A stretch of 64,000 nt of DNA. It comes from Saturnia japonica. Its lineage: Eukaryota; Arthropoda; Insecta; Lepidoptera; Saturniidae. Shown here piece after piece: positions 35,521 through 47,710 of the stretch. A model generated the notes under the pieces. That model made no database searches. It worked only from the letters and a program-made list of their open reading frames with translations, and was not told where the DNA came from. A program made the translations under genes and the position numbers. The stretch is taken from contig CM065310.1 in NCBI GenBank assembly GCA_033032175.1, positions 5,208,001 through 5,272,000 on the forward strand. The letters are read 5' to 3'. Within the stretch, counting starts at the first letter, position 1, and every line of letters starts with the position of its first letter.

Positions 35521-35757
35521 TTAATAAATACTATCGTCGTCAAATATTCCGATTTCATTACTGCGCCAAGTTTCACAGTAGCGTCCACCCGAGGGGACGC
35601 CAGTTAGCGACTGAAGCACTGAATGAAAGTTACCAATGTACATCCCTCTAAAATAAGGTTGGCAGATACAAAGACTTATATCAGCGATATCGTCGTTGAT
35701 AAACATCGACTCCACAACCCTTTCAAAGTGACCCAATATATATTTCGAGTTTCTTTA
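35521..35757 (-). CDS. Candidate terminal exon of an unidentified host gene
   Basis: A minus-strand frame of at least 71 residues (it has no ATG and would be entered by splicing) stands out as GC-rich in AT-rich surroundings. It reads ILGHFERVVESMFINDDIAD, then ISLCICQPYFRGMYIGNF, then a C-terminal GGRYCETWRSNEIG...DDDSIY. A possible acceptor (TTTTGCTAAAG) lies just upstream at about 35,758. An AATAAA signal sits 51 bases past the stop (35,470-35,465). I do not recognise the family. The YCETWR hexapeptide also occurs in vertebrate endostatin (collagen XV/XVIII C-terminus), but the surrounding order does not fit well, so I do not name it. It could also be a piece of an unknown transposon or a chance frame. 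Confidence 0.35.
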
Positions 35758-35764
35758 GCAAAAT

Positions 35765-37929
35765 ACATGACCCATATAAATATTTGTAGAAAAACATTTT
35801 TTTTAAGCCTATGAGCAATTTTTCCAATGTCAAGCGTGACAAATACACGTTATAGAATTTAGTTGAAACGTTCGGTGTACTGTAGAATATAACCTGTAAG
35901 AATATAACTCAGAAAAGGATACACTGACACAACATAAAACAGTCACCAATTTATACATAATATATCTATAGGACAAGGATTTTTTGTACATATTTAAACT
36001 TGGAATTAAACAATTAACAGCGTCTTTCATCGATAAGAACTTCCAATGAATTTTAATCAATTGATGAATTCTTAAGAACTCTCATTAACATAACGTAGTA
36101 AAAATCTCCGGAATTTACCAAGTTGTGTTCGAAATAGATAAGTAGGTCAAATGAGTTGAAATGATAATATATACTTAAATAATAAAACAAAAACTACAGT
36201 TTTGAAGGCGTTAAATCTGCAGAAGTTTATTTTAAAATTAATTGTCATATACATACATATATAAAAATAATATTAAGAAATATTAAATATGATTAAAAAA
36301 ATATTTAAAATCGTAAAAAAATCCGTTTCAACAATGTTAAGCTTGTTACGCACAAATAATGTGCGCGTTTGACTTTCACTATTTACATTGAATCTGTGGT
36401 CATCTCATATTAGGTTTTTTTTTAAATAAAAAAAACCCCAAACACAACAGCAAAGTAGTAAAATGTCCTCCTCATTTAAGGGTGGACTAGTTACATATAT
36501 CTGCTCCAGACGATTAAACACGACTAACCTAAAAAAACTTTAGTCGGAATTTTATCGCCACCAAAATCTGCCTGCTTTTTTATTCGGTGTTATAGCTGTG
36601 ACAGAAATTGTAAATACATTTGATATTGTCTGTGTATATTATTTTCCTAATAATTTGACTCAAAATAAGATTTCTATGTTATTGCAGGGTCCTGGATGTA
36701 TTGTAATCACTTTTCATATCAAAAAAGGTTCTACTGCACCAAACTATGATAAATCGATTAGGCAAACGACTAATTTTACTCTAATTGTATTTTATATTTC
36801 TGAAAAAATCCTCTTTGGTTACAAAACTACTTTATTTATAATTCATAGCATAAGGTTGAAAATATTTCTGTTTAACATTCATCAAAAAAATTAAACAATA
36901 TCATACGTACAGTTCTGTTGAAGATAAGCAGAGATCTATTATCCTTAATACAAATTTTCGTTGAACGCAACTATAGAACATTATTCCTTTTCCAGCAAGT
37001 AAAATTTCACAAAAAAATCGTATTCATTTATTTTATGTAAAATATAATTTATCAAACTGCTATAAATATAATCAGCTTATATGAATTACATATATGGAAA
37101 ACGTTTATACACCTTCGTGCCGAGGGAGTTGTTGTTAGACGTTGCTCGACTACACAAATAAAATAAATCACCTAAAAGAACCAAAATTCATTTGATTTTT
37201 TAAAGTATTTTACATTTCGTATGAATCTCGTTATTCCGTTTTTACAGCACATTTTATTTGTTCTCAATAATTTGTTATCGTTTCTCGCCTCCATTGTAAT
37301 TTATTCAATATCTAACGTGAGGTATACATACCTAGCAGTTAAAATGATAATGTACAACACTTTCTAAATACTTTTTAAAATATTCTTTCTCTATAACTAA
37401 AGTGCTACGCTTATTGGCCGAACAGCTTATACCGGTGTTTTGTCTATTATTGTCTGTTTTTTTTTTAGGATTTTAATTTGAATGTTAAAAGCCATACGGT
37501 CTAGCTTATTTTCTTCGGGAAAACCTTTAACATGAAGATCTTTAATTGTTGCACAGATTAACTTACGACCGCTTATTTGAGGTGTATAGGGGGTCAAATA
37601 ACGTCTTATGACTTCAGAACTTCAGACACCCCAGCTAACTTCACCTACACGCAGTGCACCTTAGTGAGTAACGAATTGTTACACCGTTTAATAAAAGTAC
37701 CTTTTTAAAAAAGGTTTAATTTAAAATTACATAATTAATACGATAGCCCGTAACTGTCCGATCAGGATGGATCAGGTTGGGTCAAAACTGTCTTTTAATA
37801 AATAAATAGAGTTTAAAACAATAATAACTTTAATTAGCATTTTCACTAGTATTAAATAATGGGATATAATAAAACGAGGAAATAGCAATAATCGGGATGG
37901 TAGGGCACTAGTTTTTTATTTTTATATCG
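35765..37929. other. AT-rich stretch, no gene seen
   Basis: Several short frames, the longest (36,598-36,894 plus, 98 codons) AT-rich and without family likeness. No exon upstream of the 35,521 candidate could be identified. Confidence 0.45.
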
Positions 37930-38229
37930 TTATAGGTTTAGAGCGTTGTGGTCATAGTCTCACCCGATCTTAAATGAAGATGTGACCCAAGATGGTATAG
38001 CACGTTAAGCCTAGTGAAATACTGGCACTCATCTGTAGGTGCTGGAACACACCTATTGGCGCTTGATTGGTAGCAAGCCAGGCAGGCAATAGTAAAAGCC
38101 CTACACCACCATGCTATGGTTTCATCACGATGTTTTCCTTCACCGAAAGCTTGGGCTCATTTCAAGGACTCGAACTCACGTCAATCGATGCGGATTCCGT
38201 ACACGCTACCAACTAAGCGATCATTGTTC
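37930..38229 (-). mobile_element. tRNA-derived SINE, family C, copy 2
   Basis: Inverted copy of 23,681-23,945. The minus strand reads box A CGCTTAGTTGG, box B GAGTTCGAGTCC, then 'GGTGAAGGAAAACATCGTGA', 'CATAGCATGGTGG' and the 3' part ending near 'CCACAACGC'. Confidence 0.85.
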
Positions 38230-38372
38230 TACCATAGCGACCACCAATATGTGAGAAGCCCTTCATAGTGATTCGCTTAAACAGGTCGCGTTTCGAGACC
38301 AGCCGGTGCATATCTAGTTTCTATTTACGCAAGACGGCAAGATAGAGGCGATTGGCGATGGACTGACATACT
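38230..38372 (+). repeat. SINE/LINE-tail-like repeat E, copy
   Basis: Shares 'CAGCCGGTGCATATCTA', 'GTTTCTATTTACG' and 'GGCGA-TGG-GATGGA' blocks, in order, with 62,985-63,120. Not assigned. Confidence 0.55.
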
Positions 38373-38402
38373 ATACAATTACTATCAAGCAGAGATCACT
38401 CA

Positions 38403-38610
38403 CTAAGCTAATACTATAAAATAAATATACAAAAACGGTGGAGTGACCCGTAGAGAGCAGTTACATATTAAGTCCACAAATGGGACCGAATCTCTCTGCA
38501 AGTTTCTGACTGAATCAATAAATGCCTCACGAAAGATTTCCAACTGACGGTCGTCACTAGTGAAAATGTATACCGGTAGCACCATCACATACCGTGTGTT
38601 CTACAGAACA
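38403..38610 (-). other. Exon-like open frame of unknown identity
   Basis: After a TGTGTTCTGTAG acceptor-like site the minus strand reads NTRYVMVLPVYIFTSDD, then RQLEIFREAFIDSVRNLQ and RDSVPFVDLI, followed by a GTAACT donor-like site. The segment is less AT-rich than its surroundings. It lies on the same strand as, and upstream of, the candidate exon at 35,521. I cannot link the two or name a family, and the neighbouring repeat E suggests it might be transposon-derived instead. Confidence 0.22.
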
Positions 38611-39579
38611 CACATGTTAAAAAGTACGTCGAGTTGAGGCGGACTAGATATTTACGTCTTATGCAACACCAGTGCATTCTGTTTTCCTTTTGTATCGAAG
38701 ATAAAGAAACCGCCTTTAATCTCCCCTGTTGGCAGCGTGTTCACATCAAACATTCCAAAGATATATTTTATTGTTACACCAGTACTCTTATGAAAATAAA
38801 AATTAACATTAAATAACATATTTTTTTTACTTTTCTTATCTCATAGTAAGGGAGATTATACACCTAAACCACAAAAATAATTGAACGACTTCCATAATTG
38901 TAGAATAATATAATATTTATATATTTATGAAATATATAAATTCTCGCAGTGTACATTGTATGTAGATTAATTTACTTTTCATGTACTAAGTTTCAACAAA
39001 TAATAATCGTCTTAAACGCTACCCTTTCAGGATCTTTTCCTTTTCCCCTTAAAATGTAAAAGGTAGATAGATATGTAACTCATATAGTATATCTTCATAG
39101 ATAGAAATAAAATATTATTAAAAATACATTCCTAAATATTTGAACAACTCTATTATGTAGCATGAAAAACTAATAACAAAGAACATCCTGTAATAACTTA
39201 GAGACAACGTAATAATATAAGTATGTACGTACAGTTAGGTTATATTTTCATTTCATTGCCTATAGCCGCCGGTGCTCTGAGACTTTTATGTTTTACCTAA
39301 AATTATTTTTTCCACCATAGAACGGTTATGTTGTGTTTTATTATACATTATAATTACTGGTGTATTTATAAAAGTAAATTAATTAATTACACTGGACAAC
39401 CATATACCTAGCTATTTGCATTTCTACAACCGCGATACGATTTGATCCTCGTTGAATATGATTAATGGAATTCCGATTACAGAAGTAATTTTCCTTTATC
39501 TGCATTATCTGAACAATTCTATTAACCATTTCTGAAGTAGCTAGTATAAAACTTCAAGTCGTTTTTACCCTTCTCTGAT
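38611..39579. other. AT-rich stretch, no gene seen
   Basis: No recognised content. Confidence 0.5.
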
Positions 39580-39650
39580 ATCGAGTACTTCAAACGACAA
39601 GTGAAGAAGCATTTCTACAGGCCCGCATGACGGCGATGACTTTACCCACT
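39580..39650 (+). pseudogene. LINE C-terminal fragment
   Basis: IEYFKRQVKKHFYRPA followed by a stop (39,628-39,630) aligns with RYFKHNVKRHLCRPA-stop at 21,370-21,418. Short 5'-truncated remnant of the same retrotransposon family. Confidence 0.7.
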
Positions 39651-39763
39651 GAGCATTCATTTCGCCGATCTATACTATAAAAACAAAGAAGTTTATCTGT
39701 AATTTTCATTAAATTACTCATTATGCTACAAATAAATCATACACACTAACATATAATTAATCT

Positions 39764-40042
39764 ATACCATTAATATAAAGAGGAAAGATTTGATTTTATA
39801 TTCGTAATGGATAAATTCAAAAACTACTAAACCGATTATAAAAATTCTTTCACCAATATAAAGCTACAGCATCGGCGTGTAACATAAGCAATATTATAAT
39901 TTGAAAAATTAATTTATTCCTCATAAAAATTTCGATATTATACACAAAGGATAATAAAGTTTACGAAATTGAATTCACGGATGCGTTGGCGAGGTTTGTC
40001 ATATAAAATTAACACAGGTGAAACCGAGGGGCGCAGCTAGTA
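39764..40042 (+). repeat. Lepidopteran interspersed repeat with AGCTAGT tail
   Basis: Contains 'AAACTACTAAACCGATTATA' and ends 'AGGTGAAACCGAGGGGCGCAGCTAGTATA', the same tail class as 31,660-31,749 and 26,395-26,420. Confidence 0.65.
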
Positions 40043-41354
40043 TAGCATATAAGTAACATAATATAGCATAGCACTAAAACAACATTGTTTGCTTGTTCGA
40101 AAGAAAGTGTAAAATAGTTTTAAAACACTTTCAAATTTAGCTAGTGTAGCTATAAATATATTGCAATAAAAAAAAAACACGATAGAAATGTCCGTTAGTC
40201 GTGTAGGAGAAAACTGTGTTATTGCATTCCGACACGGGATCCGTTTGAAAACCGGGGAGACGTCATGGACCAAGGAGCAATATCGTATATCATTGCCTAT
40301 ACGTCACATTACTGCACTGGAGTATAGTTGCCTAGAAAATTTTAACACTCTATAATCTATACTAACATTATAAGTACGGCTTGAACCAAATCCTTAAATC
40401 ATAATTATTTAAATTGTTAAATGAGATTTAAGATCGACAGTTGCATACATTTTGACACAACCTAAGTGAGTTTAAGCTAAAATTTAATGTTTTTTTTTTT
40501 GTGTGAGTACCTAATCCTAAATCTAACGAGATTGTTTTTGCTTGAACGCGCTATTCCCTAGAAGTAGCAATCAGATTACAAGAAAATATTTTAGCATTTT
40601 ATAGCCTATTTCTTGAGGAAGGTTATAAGGCTATATTAAGTATACAGCCGCCTGATGATAAACGGCTACCGTAGCTATGGACGCTTGTAAAATACTATAG
40701 TTATCACTAGCGCGCTGCCGACCTTGAACCCTCAACCCCAAGGAACTCTGGAACTCAGATCTCCATAGCTGATGTAGGAACTACCAATAATTAAATATTT
40801 TACTTTTTATATATCATATTGCGCACGTCCTATAATTATCTTTAATAGATAAATACGTCAATTGTGACATAAAATATGTAATGAATAATAAACACAATTA
40901 CAGTCAAAATACTATTATAAAATACAACAATACCGATGGAAAACCTAAAAGGAACGCAAAGTAATATAAAACAGATAACTCAACGCACGAATTTGTAAAT
41001 TAAAACAACCTAACTGAAGCTTTTAGAATACCTATACGAGGTATATATAAATAAGAATAATTGAAATAATAATAACTAGGTATAGGTAAATAATATTATT
41101 AAATATTACAATGATTCATATAGAAAACAATCATAAAATAGTGTGTGTGGTGTAAGTATTCAACGAGTCGAACTGCCCCAAGTAGAAAGAAATCTCTCTA
41201 AAGAAATTTTTCTGTACCCTACCTCACTGAAACTTATATAACTTAAGCTCTATAAAACTACACGCTACGACTCAGAAGCAGAACAGTAACCGTGAACGTT
41301 AAGCAATATGGCATGGCATAGAGACAAGTACTGGAAGTGAGAACAACAGAACAG
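40043..41354. other. AT-rich stretch, no gene seen
   Basis: No supported coding region or repeat family. Confidence 0.5.
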
Positions 41355-41404
41355 AGGTGGGGAGTTGCTCAAATATATTTAACACAGTAAAGTATCAACA
41401 AAAC
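41355..41404 (+). repeat. 48-bp direct repeat, copy 1
   Basis: 'GGGGAGTTGCTCAAATATAT' followed by 'TTAACACAGTAAAGTATCAAC' recurs with one or two changes at 42,746-42,797, 1.39 kb to the right and in the same orientation. Origin unknown. Confidence 0.8.
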
Positions 41405-42745
41405 ACACTGCTTTGAGTACTGTACAAACAATTGGAGAGGATGAAAGTTTACAATGCTGACATACTATAGGTACTTGAACATTCCGAGCATCTCTACTAC
41501 AGTCACGCTGAATACGAAATATTCTACTGAATTTTTCACAATACAAGAAACAGAGAATTTTTTTCGGAGGAAATATAGAACAAGACACATTAATAATTAA
41601 TGAAGCAGCAATGACAGCAATAATTAATGAAGGTAACAACAGAGAAAACTACTGCAAGAGGTTAGGTACTGAAATATTTTAAACATAAAATATTTATTCC
41701 TATAAAAACAAGCTGTAAAAAACGTGCCAAGTCTCGATTGAGATGATTTAACTATAAAAAGTAGTGAAATCTTATAAACAGCTAAGTCTAGAAGTGACAA
41801 TAAAAAAAAGAGTAATTTTGTCTAAAATCTGGCATATCTCTTACTCTTTAACTTTCATTTAGTATCTACTATACCTAATTGAATGAACCTATATCATATT
41901 AATTAATGACGAGACAATAATGTTACATTCTTATTATATGTTTTAGAATTTTATATGACTTTTTATGATATATTATTTTTATGATTTTACATACATACAT
42001 AAATCACACCTATTTCCCAACGGGGTAGGCTGAAACCATGTCCTTTCACCTGCTACGATCCTGGCATTCATGTTTCATGCATGCTCGTCGGTTATATAAT
42101 TTTATATGATAGTTTCCCCTTTATATGGGTAAAAAGCCCTATCTCTGTGCCAAGTTTCAGCTCTCTAGGTATTGGGGAAAAAATACACGAATAAAATAAA
42201 TAGATGTTGAAACTGTCGCAGATTCACTAGTATTAGCTATTTGGTAAATAAACATCTCAATAGTTTCGTAGTTAATTCTAGTTGTAACTGAACTTGGACA
42301 GCACAGCAAAACTCAGTAACGTTCGGTCTGTACCGCCAAGTCTTGAAGTTTCGTAATTAATAATTTAGAGATGCGAAACTTCAAAATTAAATTCGACGAT
42401 GTACTGCTGTAGTTCGCGTTTAACAAAACGTGTATGTGAATTATTGTACCAGTACGTAACGGCGTTTGTACGTGATCTGAGAAAGTTTCACGTATTTGCC
42501 ATGTAGTTCGAATAGACGTAATTCAACAATACGTTTCAATGTGCGACTTTTCTACCTAATATTACATAATGTAAAGCGAGCTGTTTTTTTTTTGCCAGAT
42601 ATATAAACTATATTGGTTGGTCTATTTTTTGAACCTACACGTGTGTTCTTGACCCAACCGATTGCTAAATATTCATAAATAAACAATTATTTTAATGTTA
42701 GAGATATTATTACAACACAATCCTTAGGTGCGTTGCTAGCGGAGC
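41405..42745. other. Stretch between the 48-bp repeats
   Basis: Includes a repeat fragment at 42,000-42,085 ('CCCAACGGGGTAGGCTGAAACC'), a block common in Lepidoptera, and a slightly GC-richer piece at 42,270-42,560 with no open frame. No gene is supported. Confidence 0.45.
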
Positions 42746-42797
42746 GGTGGGGGGAGTTGCTCAAATATATTTAACATAGTAAAGTATCAACAAAACA
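42746..42797 (+). repeat. 48-bp direct repeat, copy 2
   Basis: Partner of 41,355-41,404. The left side differs (GCGGAGCGGTGGGG) and the right sides diverge right after AACAAAACA. Confidence 0.8.
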
Positions 42798-42854
42798 TAT
42801 TTTGTTTTGTCTTGTATTATATTACACTATAATATAATAAGACAAATTTTAACA

Positions 42855-43092
42855 AAAAAGAAAACTAACTTCAATGATTTTGAAGAGTTCCCTTGTATAT
42901 ATATATCTTCAAAGTAAAAGGTTCCATGCCAATGAAATTAAACTGGGACCACACTTGAGGTATCCCCTATCCAGCAAAAAAGAATCATCCAAATCAGTCC
43001 ATAAACAAAGAAGATATGACTGAACATCCATAAAAAATATACATATCATTCGATTATGTATTGTATTGACTTTTGTTGAAGTCAGTTAAAAC
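42855..43092 (-). repeat. Lepidopteran interspersed repeat F, inverted copy
   Basis: Inverse of 10,388-10,640: 'TTTTAACTGACTTCAACAAA' at its minus-strand start, then 'TTATGGATGTTCAGTC', 'GGATGATTC' and 'TGGTCCCAGTTTAATTTC' blocks. Confidence 0.75.
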
Positions 43093-43227
43093 GACAAAGA
43101 GATAATATGTAGGTAAACATTCTTAATATATGCAAAACTTATCTCAGTTTACCTATTGTATAAAAACATATTAAAAAATACAAAATGATACTATTGCCAA
43201 TATTATATAAAAATGAACCGTTTTATA

Positions 43228-43335
43228 AAGTACTAGCTGACCCGCGAGACTTCGACAGCGTCACATAAGAGAGAGAAAGGGTTAGACAGAGTGGGTCGCA
43301 GGCACCTATAATACAATTTTAAAGGACCTGAAACT
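43228..43335 (-). repeat. Interspersed repeat end ('CTAGCTGACCCGCG')
   Basis: 'TACTAGCTGACCCGCGAGAC' followed by 'CGTCACATAAGAGAGAG' is the mirrored tail of the AGCTAGT repeat class seen at 33,300-33,505. Confidence 0.65.
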
Positions 43336-44859
43336 TTCTTTGTTTTCTCTACGACTTATTTGAGTACGATTCGCCCTCCCCTTCCCACATGATCGCCCGC
43401 CTCCCACATCATTACGCATAATAAAAATACGCGCGGTACTTGATCATTATTTTGCTGCGGAGTTATTTTAAAACTGTGATATCTACTAAGATATTCATTG
43501 AAATCAATTGATGTATAGGGCAATTTTGTTCAAAATTAAATATTTGTGATAAATAATTTATTTATTTCGATAAGGATTAATACCATGTTTATAAAAACAC
43601 CTTCGCAAATAATGCATTATTTTAGAATAAATGTTATTACCATAAAAAAGGTTATATTGAGTCAACCTTAAAAGATAATTTTTTTTAGAACTTTTTAAGA
43701 GAAACAATCGTTCACCCATGATTGTTGCGTAGCTTTAACCGTGGAAATTAACGCTTTTATACTTATAAGCACTCGCAAAGATTTTACAACGGTAGATATA
43801 TATATCTAAAAGTTGCTAAAACATATAAGATCGAAAAAATATGATATTTTTTTAGAATTTCTCAAATAAGCCTTTATGAACATAGATTTAAATTTATGCT
43901 TATGATCATCATATTAACTGAAATTTGCATATTCTCACAAATCACGATATGTTATTTAAATGTGGAGATAATGTGACACTTCCTCATCTCCGGGTAATTC
44001 TAAAGAATTATCACATTTTTAAAGTTCTGTATGTTTTAGCTATTTACCGTCATAATTATAATTTATATATTACTTTTATAATTATTACATGTACATACAT
44101 AACTACAGATTAAAATATATTATGAAAAGGAGTCCCTTTAGGCAAGGTATATTATAATTTATAACAAGCAAGTTGATGCATTTCTAACCGGAGTTAAAAT
44201 GAACTTATGGTTACTTAATCTTTTCTGTAGTATTTTTAACTACTATTTATTATTAAGGAAAAAACTTAATCAGAATCCCTTTATGAGGCATAATAGTTCC
44301 CAGTCAGCACTTGACATCCGATTATGTTCGTCGCCATCTTCACTTGAAGTATCTTAACTCGTTCTAATACGGAAAGTTGCAGCGGCCCCTTGAGCACGTA
44401 GTACCCACTTACCACAATTGAACATCTCCTAGTCGGATCGATACACGTCTCTAATCTGTACATATTCGAGTACAGTCAATTGATACTCTAGTTTCCTGTG
44501 TCCCAAAATTCAATGTATTTTGACACTTTTATTTCGAATTATTGTGTTTAATTAGTTTATAAATCACAAATGTACTTACAACTTACAACCATAGATATCG
44601 GGCTTTCAGCCCGCGCTACGACCAACTAATTATTTTATGTTATTGAACTGATTTCTAAAACTTGGTAGACAATACTTTCCTACAAGACTAAAAACAGTGA
44701 CCCCGGAGTTGAAGCTACAAATTTATATGCACTAAAATATTTTTAAAATCTTTAAAATACTATTAACAACTGATACCACAAAAAATTTAAGATCATTTAG
44801 CATATTAAGAATACATATACAAAATACACTATCATAAGTATCTGGGTGACCGACGATTT
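43336..44859. other. AT-rich stretch, no supported gene
   Basis: A minus-strand frame at 44,281-44,463 has normal base composition and a GTAAGT donor-like site at 44,413, but nothing else to support it. Confidence 0.4.
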
Positions 44860-44955
44860 ATTTAGATCTCTCGGTGGTCGCCGTTATGTTTGGACTGTGC
44901 TGTACTTACCATCAGGGACAATACCGTCACTGTATCTAGATTTTTTTTTTTAAAA
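44860..44955 (+). repeat. LINE/SINE 3' tail
   Basis: 'GATCTCTCGGTGGTCGCCG', 'TGGACTGTGCTGTACTTACC' and 'ATCAGGGACA', followed by a T run, match the 3' UTR at 21,440-21,500. Confidence 0.65.
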
Positions 44956-46895
44956 CATCCAAATCCGAGAAACCAATTACCATATGAGAATTGTTCACTT
45001 AGCACTGTTAGAGTAGACAGATAAGTAGGTAACGTTTGTGAATATAGTTGTAGTAAGTAAACTCTGGAACTACTGATACAATTCTAAAAACAATCTAACA
45101 GCTGTCATAATAGTTAAACAGATTCTTAATAGATGGCGCCTACTACACATGTTAATTGAATATAATTTCATTAGCAATGCGATCCTGTCAATAGCGGTGA
45201 ACATACGCTTTAAAATGATGTTTCAATAATTAATTTTAATTAAAAAAAAAAGATATGGTGTTACCACATAAAAACATTTAAAGATTTATTATATTATTAA
45301 GTTTTGTATCTTAATTAAAATATACAAAGCCTCAAGCGTATTTGCTAGTAAAATACATGGTTAGTAGCCAATGACTGCAAGCCCAAGGCATAGCGTTTTT
45401 TGGATATATACTTAAAGCATATGTCATCAGTAAAAACTTCCAGGTATTATACTTTTTCCACATAGAATTTATAATCAAAAAGTGATGTTATATAGACACA
45501 GTAAGTTTGTGAAATACTCAAATGATAATTCATTACGACGGAACGTTTGTATGAGAAAAAATATAAATAAAATGAAAGCAAAACCGAGAAAGTTTACGTC
45601 GCCGACATCTACATATATATACCCACCTACCAAGTTTTTTTCTCACCAAAACAAAGACATAAATTGCTCATAAATTCATAGCCTTATTACCGGGGAGTGG
45701 CTCGGAAACTCTTTACACTTGATAAAACTTTATTATGTACGCGGTAAAACTACCTACGACTGGATACTACATAATTCTATTGAATTAGAATGGCTGTGAC
45801 GAAGTTTTCGATTTATCGAGAATAAGATAAAAAGAGAAAGAAAGTCTTAAATAGCAAAGGTTCGAGGTAATATAGAAGAGATAACCTCTATATTTATAGC
45901 AGTGTGTAACATTAGAAAAAACGATTCTCTGTAAGTTAATAAAATAAGGCAGTAGAGTTAACTGGATGTTTCTTTATCTATACCATTTCCATTTCTTTAT
46001 TTTCTCGATGACAGCTACTGTGAAAACTTGAACGAGCGACTTTTTTACATTATGTTATAAAAATATGACGTTTACACATGTACAAGGTTATACCAGAGTC
46101 GGAGAAACTGATAGGGATGGAGTTATATCGATAAACGTAACACGATAACAGACCCGATATTTTTTTACAAAATGCAAGAAACTAACACTACTGCCGGATA
46201 CTTTTGTACAAATTTATTAACTAATATTAAATTTCATTACAAGATGTTACACGTATTAATTCTTGATTGACAATGCCAACTTCTTCGGTCCAATTCTCCA
46301 AATTTTCGGAGTTGTTGTAAAATAAGTAGGTATAGGTAGGTACTCGACAATGATACGAAATAATTATAACGACAAGTAATCTTAATTTATTTATTTTAAT
46401 CAAAATCAGATGAATCGTCACTGTCACAAAATATAATAAATATATGCGATCGATATCATTACTTATTTGCTCACAACACTACAACTATCAAATTAGAACT
46501 GTCATCGAGAAAATAAAGAAATGTAAATAGTATATAGATTTTTAGTTGCTAATTTGAAATTAGCAAAGTATTGTGTATTACTGAAGTAACATAACTGAAT
46601 ATTATTAATAACTCTACTCCCGTGGATGGCATATGTCCCAATTTCATGTACATTTTTATAACGTAAGGGAGCCAAAGGGTTTAAAAATGATTGGAATATT
46701 ATCTATTAGTGAAAAGTAAATAATGTAAAACTTATCTCATATTCATAAATAAGTAAAAGAGTAAGATGTGAACTATAAAATTATATAAGTACACTAGAGC
46801 TAGCCCAGCGCGGACGTTGCTTTATTATTTACATTACTCAATCCGGTCCCCTGCAATCCTACTAGGAAAAAAAAAAGCTGTCAACTGCAAATGGG
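44956..46895. other. AT-rich stretch, no gene seen
   Basis: No coding segment or repeat family was recognised. Confidence 0.5.
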
Positions 46896-46901
46896 CAATC
46901 C

Positions 46902-46936
46902 CGCGAAACGGGAAAGTTCCCGGGATTGCAGTAATT
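46902..46936. repeat. Hairpin with 9-bp arms
   Basis: GCAATCCCG and CGGGATTGC form a perfect stem around 17 bases that themselves contain CGGGAAAGTTCCCG-like symmetry. Probably part of a transposon end; the neighbouring 'CCGGTCCCCTGCAATCC' repeats one arm. Confidence 0.55.
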
Positions 46937-47431
46937 TAATAATTTATCAGCAATTTTGTATAGTACCTATTTATAAAACTATTATTTTTGTATTCTTTAT
47001 GAATTGTACTAACTGATAAATAAACAATTTAACGTATTTGCTGTTTCTTTTATTTTGTAAATCTAAGCTAAACATAGAAATAAGAAAATATTCATTACGA
47101 TTGCAATAAAACTCCAATAATTTAAAAAACTCTCAAGGAATATCACAAATATTTATTTTATTAACATTACAAATAATCTAACACTAACATAACATTAACA
47201 ACACACAACTTTCTGAGCAAATTATTCTGAAAAATTATTCTAAAAAAAATAGCATTCAAAAAAAATCAACACTCTCAAGAGGCCCCATAGGGGTGGAGGG
47301 CACTAAATATTGAAATGGTTAAAATTACACTCTGAGAACAATGACAGTCAGGAAGTCCTTTTGTAAAGTATTTATTTTAAAATAATATTAGATATTAATT
47401 ATATTCCTACTGTAAATATAGCTACTTTAAT
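46937..47431. other. AT-rich stretch
   Basis: Low complexity with one short GC-rich block ('CAAGAGGCCCCATAGGGGTGG', 47,276-47,298). No gene. Confidence 0.45.
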
Positions 47432-47455
47432 AAAAAAAAAAAAAAAAAAAAAAAA
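47432..47455. repeat. Poly(A) tract of 24 bases
   Basis: Uninterrupted A run on the plus strand. On the minus strand it lies as a T run just downstream of a GTGAGT donor-like site. Confidence 0.95.
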
Positions 47456-47710
47456 CTCACCATGACGTTTAGATTACAACTTGAGTTGATGTGGTAATTT
47501 TACGAAAAAATAAAGTAAAAACTTCACAAATACGTAATGTATTATATTTAAATGATTTAGTACTAACTTATCCATTGTTTTCAATCGAAAAACCCACTTA
47601 AACACTAAAAAACAACACTAAAACAACACATTTACACGCACACTTAACGGTCGCTGACTGACGCTAACTGTAGTTCGCAACAGACTAAAACGGGCAACGA
47701 AATGCCTTCT
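47456..47710 (-). other. Possible first exon and promoter of an old element
   Basis: On the minus strand a GC-richer leader (47,700-47,640, with 'GACGCTAACTG'-type blocks) precedes an ATG at 47,575 that opens a 33-codon frame (MDKLVLNHLNIIHYVF...). A GTGAGT donor-like site follows at 47,460, after the stop. The arrangement looks like a 5' exon, but the frame is too short and too AT-rich to identify. Confidence 0.2.

Noticed and set aside
35521..35736. Endostatin (collagen XV/XVIII) assignment from the YCETWR motif
   Set aside because: Only six residues match; the preceding sequence does not follow the endostatin order and no Gly-X-Y collagen exon is visible upstream.
41379..41639. Minus-strand frame with a hydrophobic start and nine cysteines, like a small secreted protein
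   Set aside because: No ATG, an in-frame TAG immediately upstream even if the CTCTTGCAG acceptor were used, and its end lies in the 48-bp repeat. Probably fortuitous.
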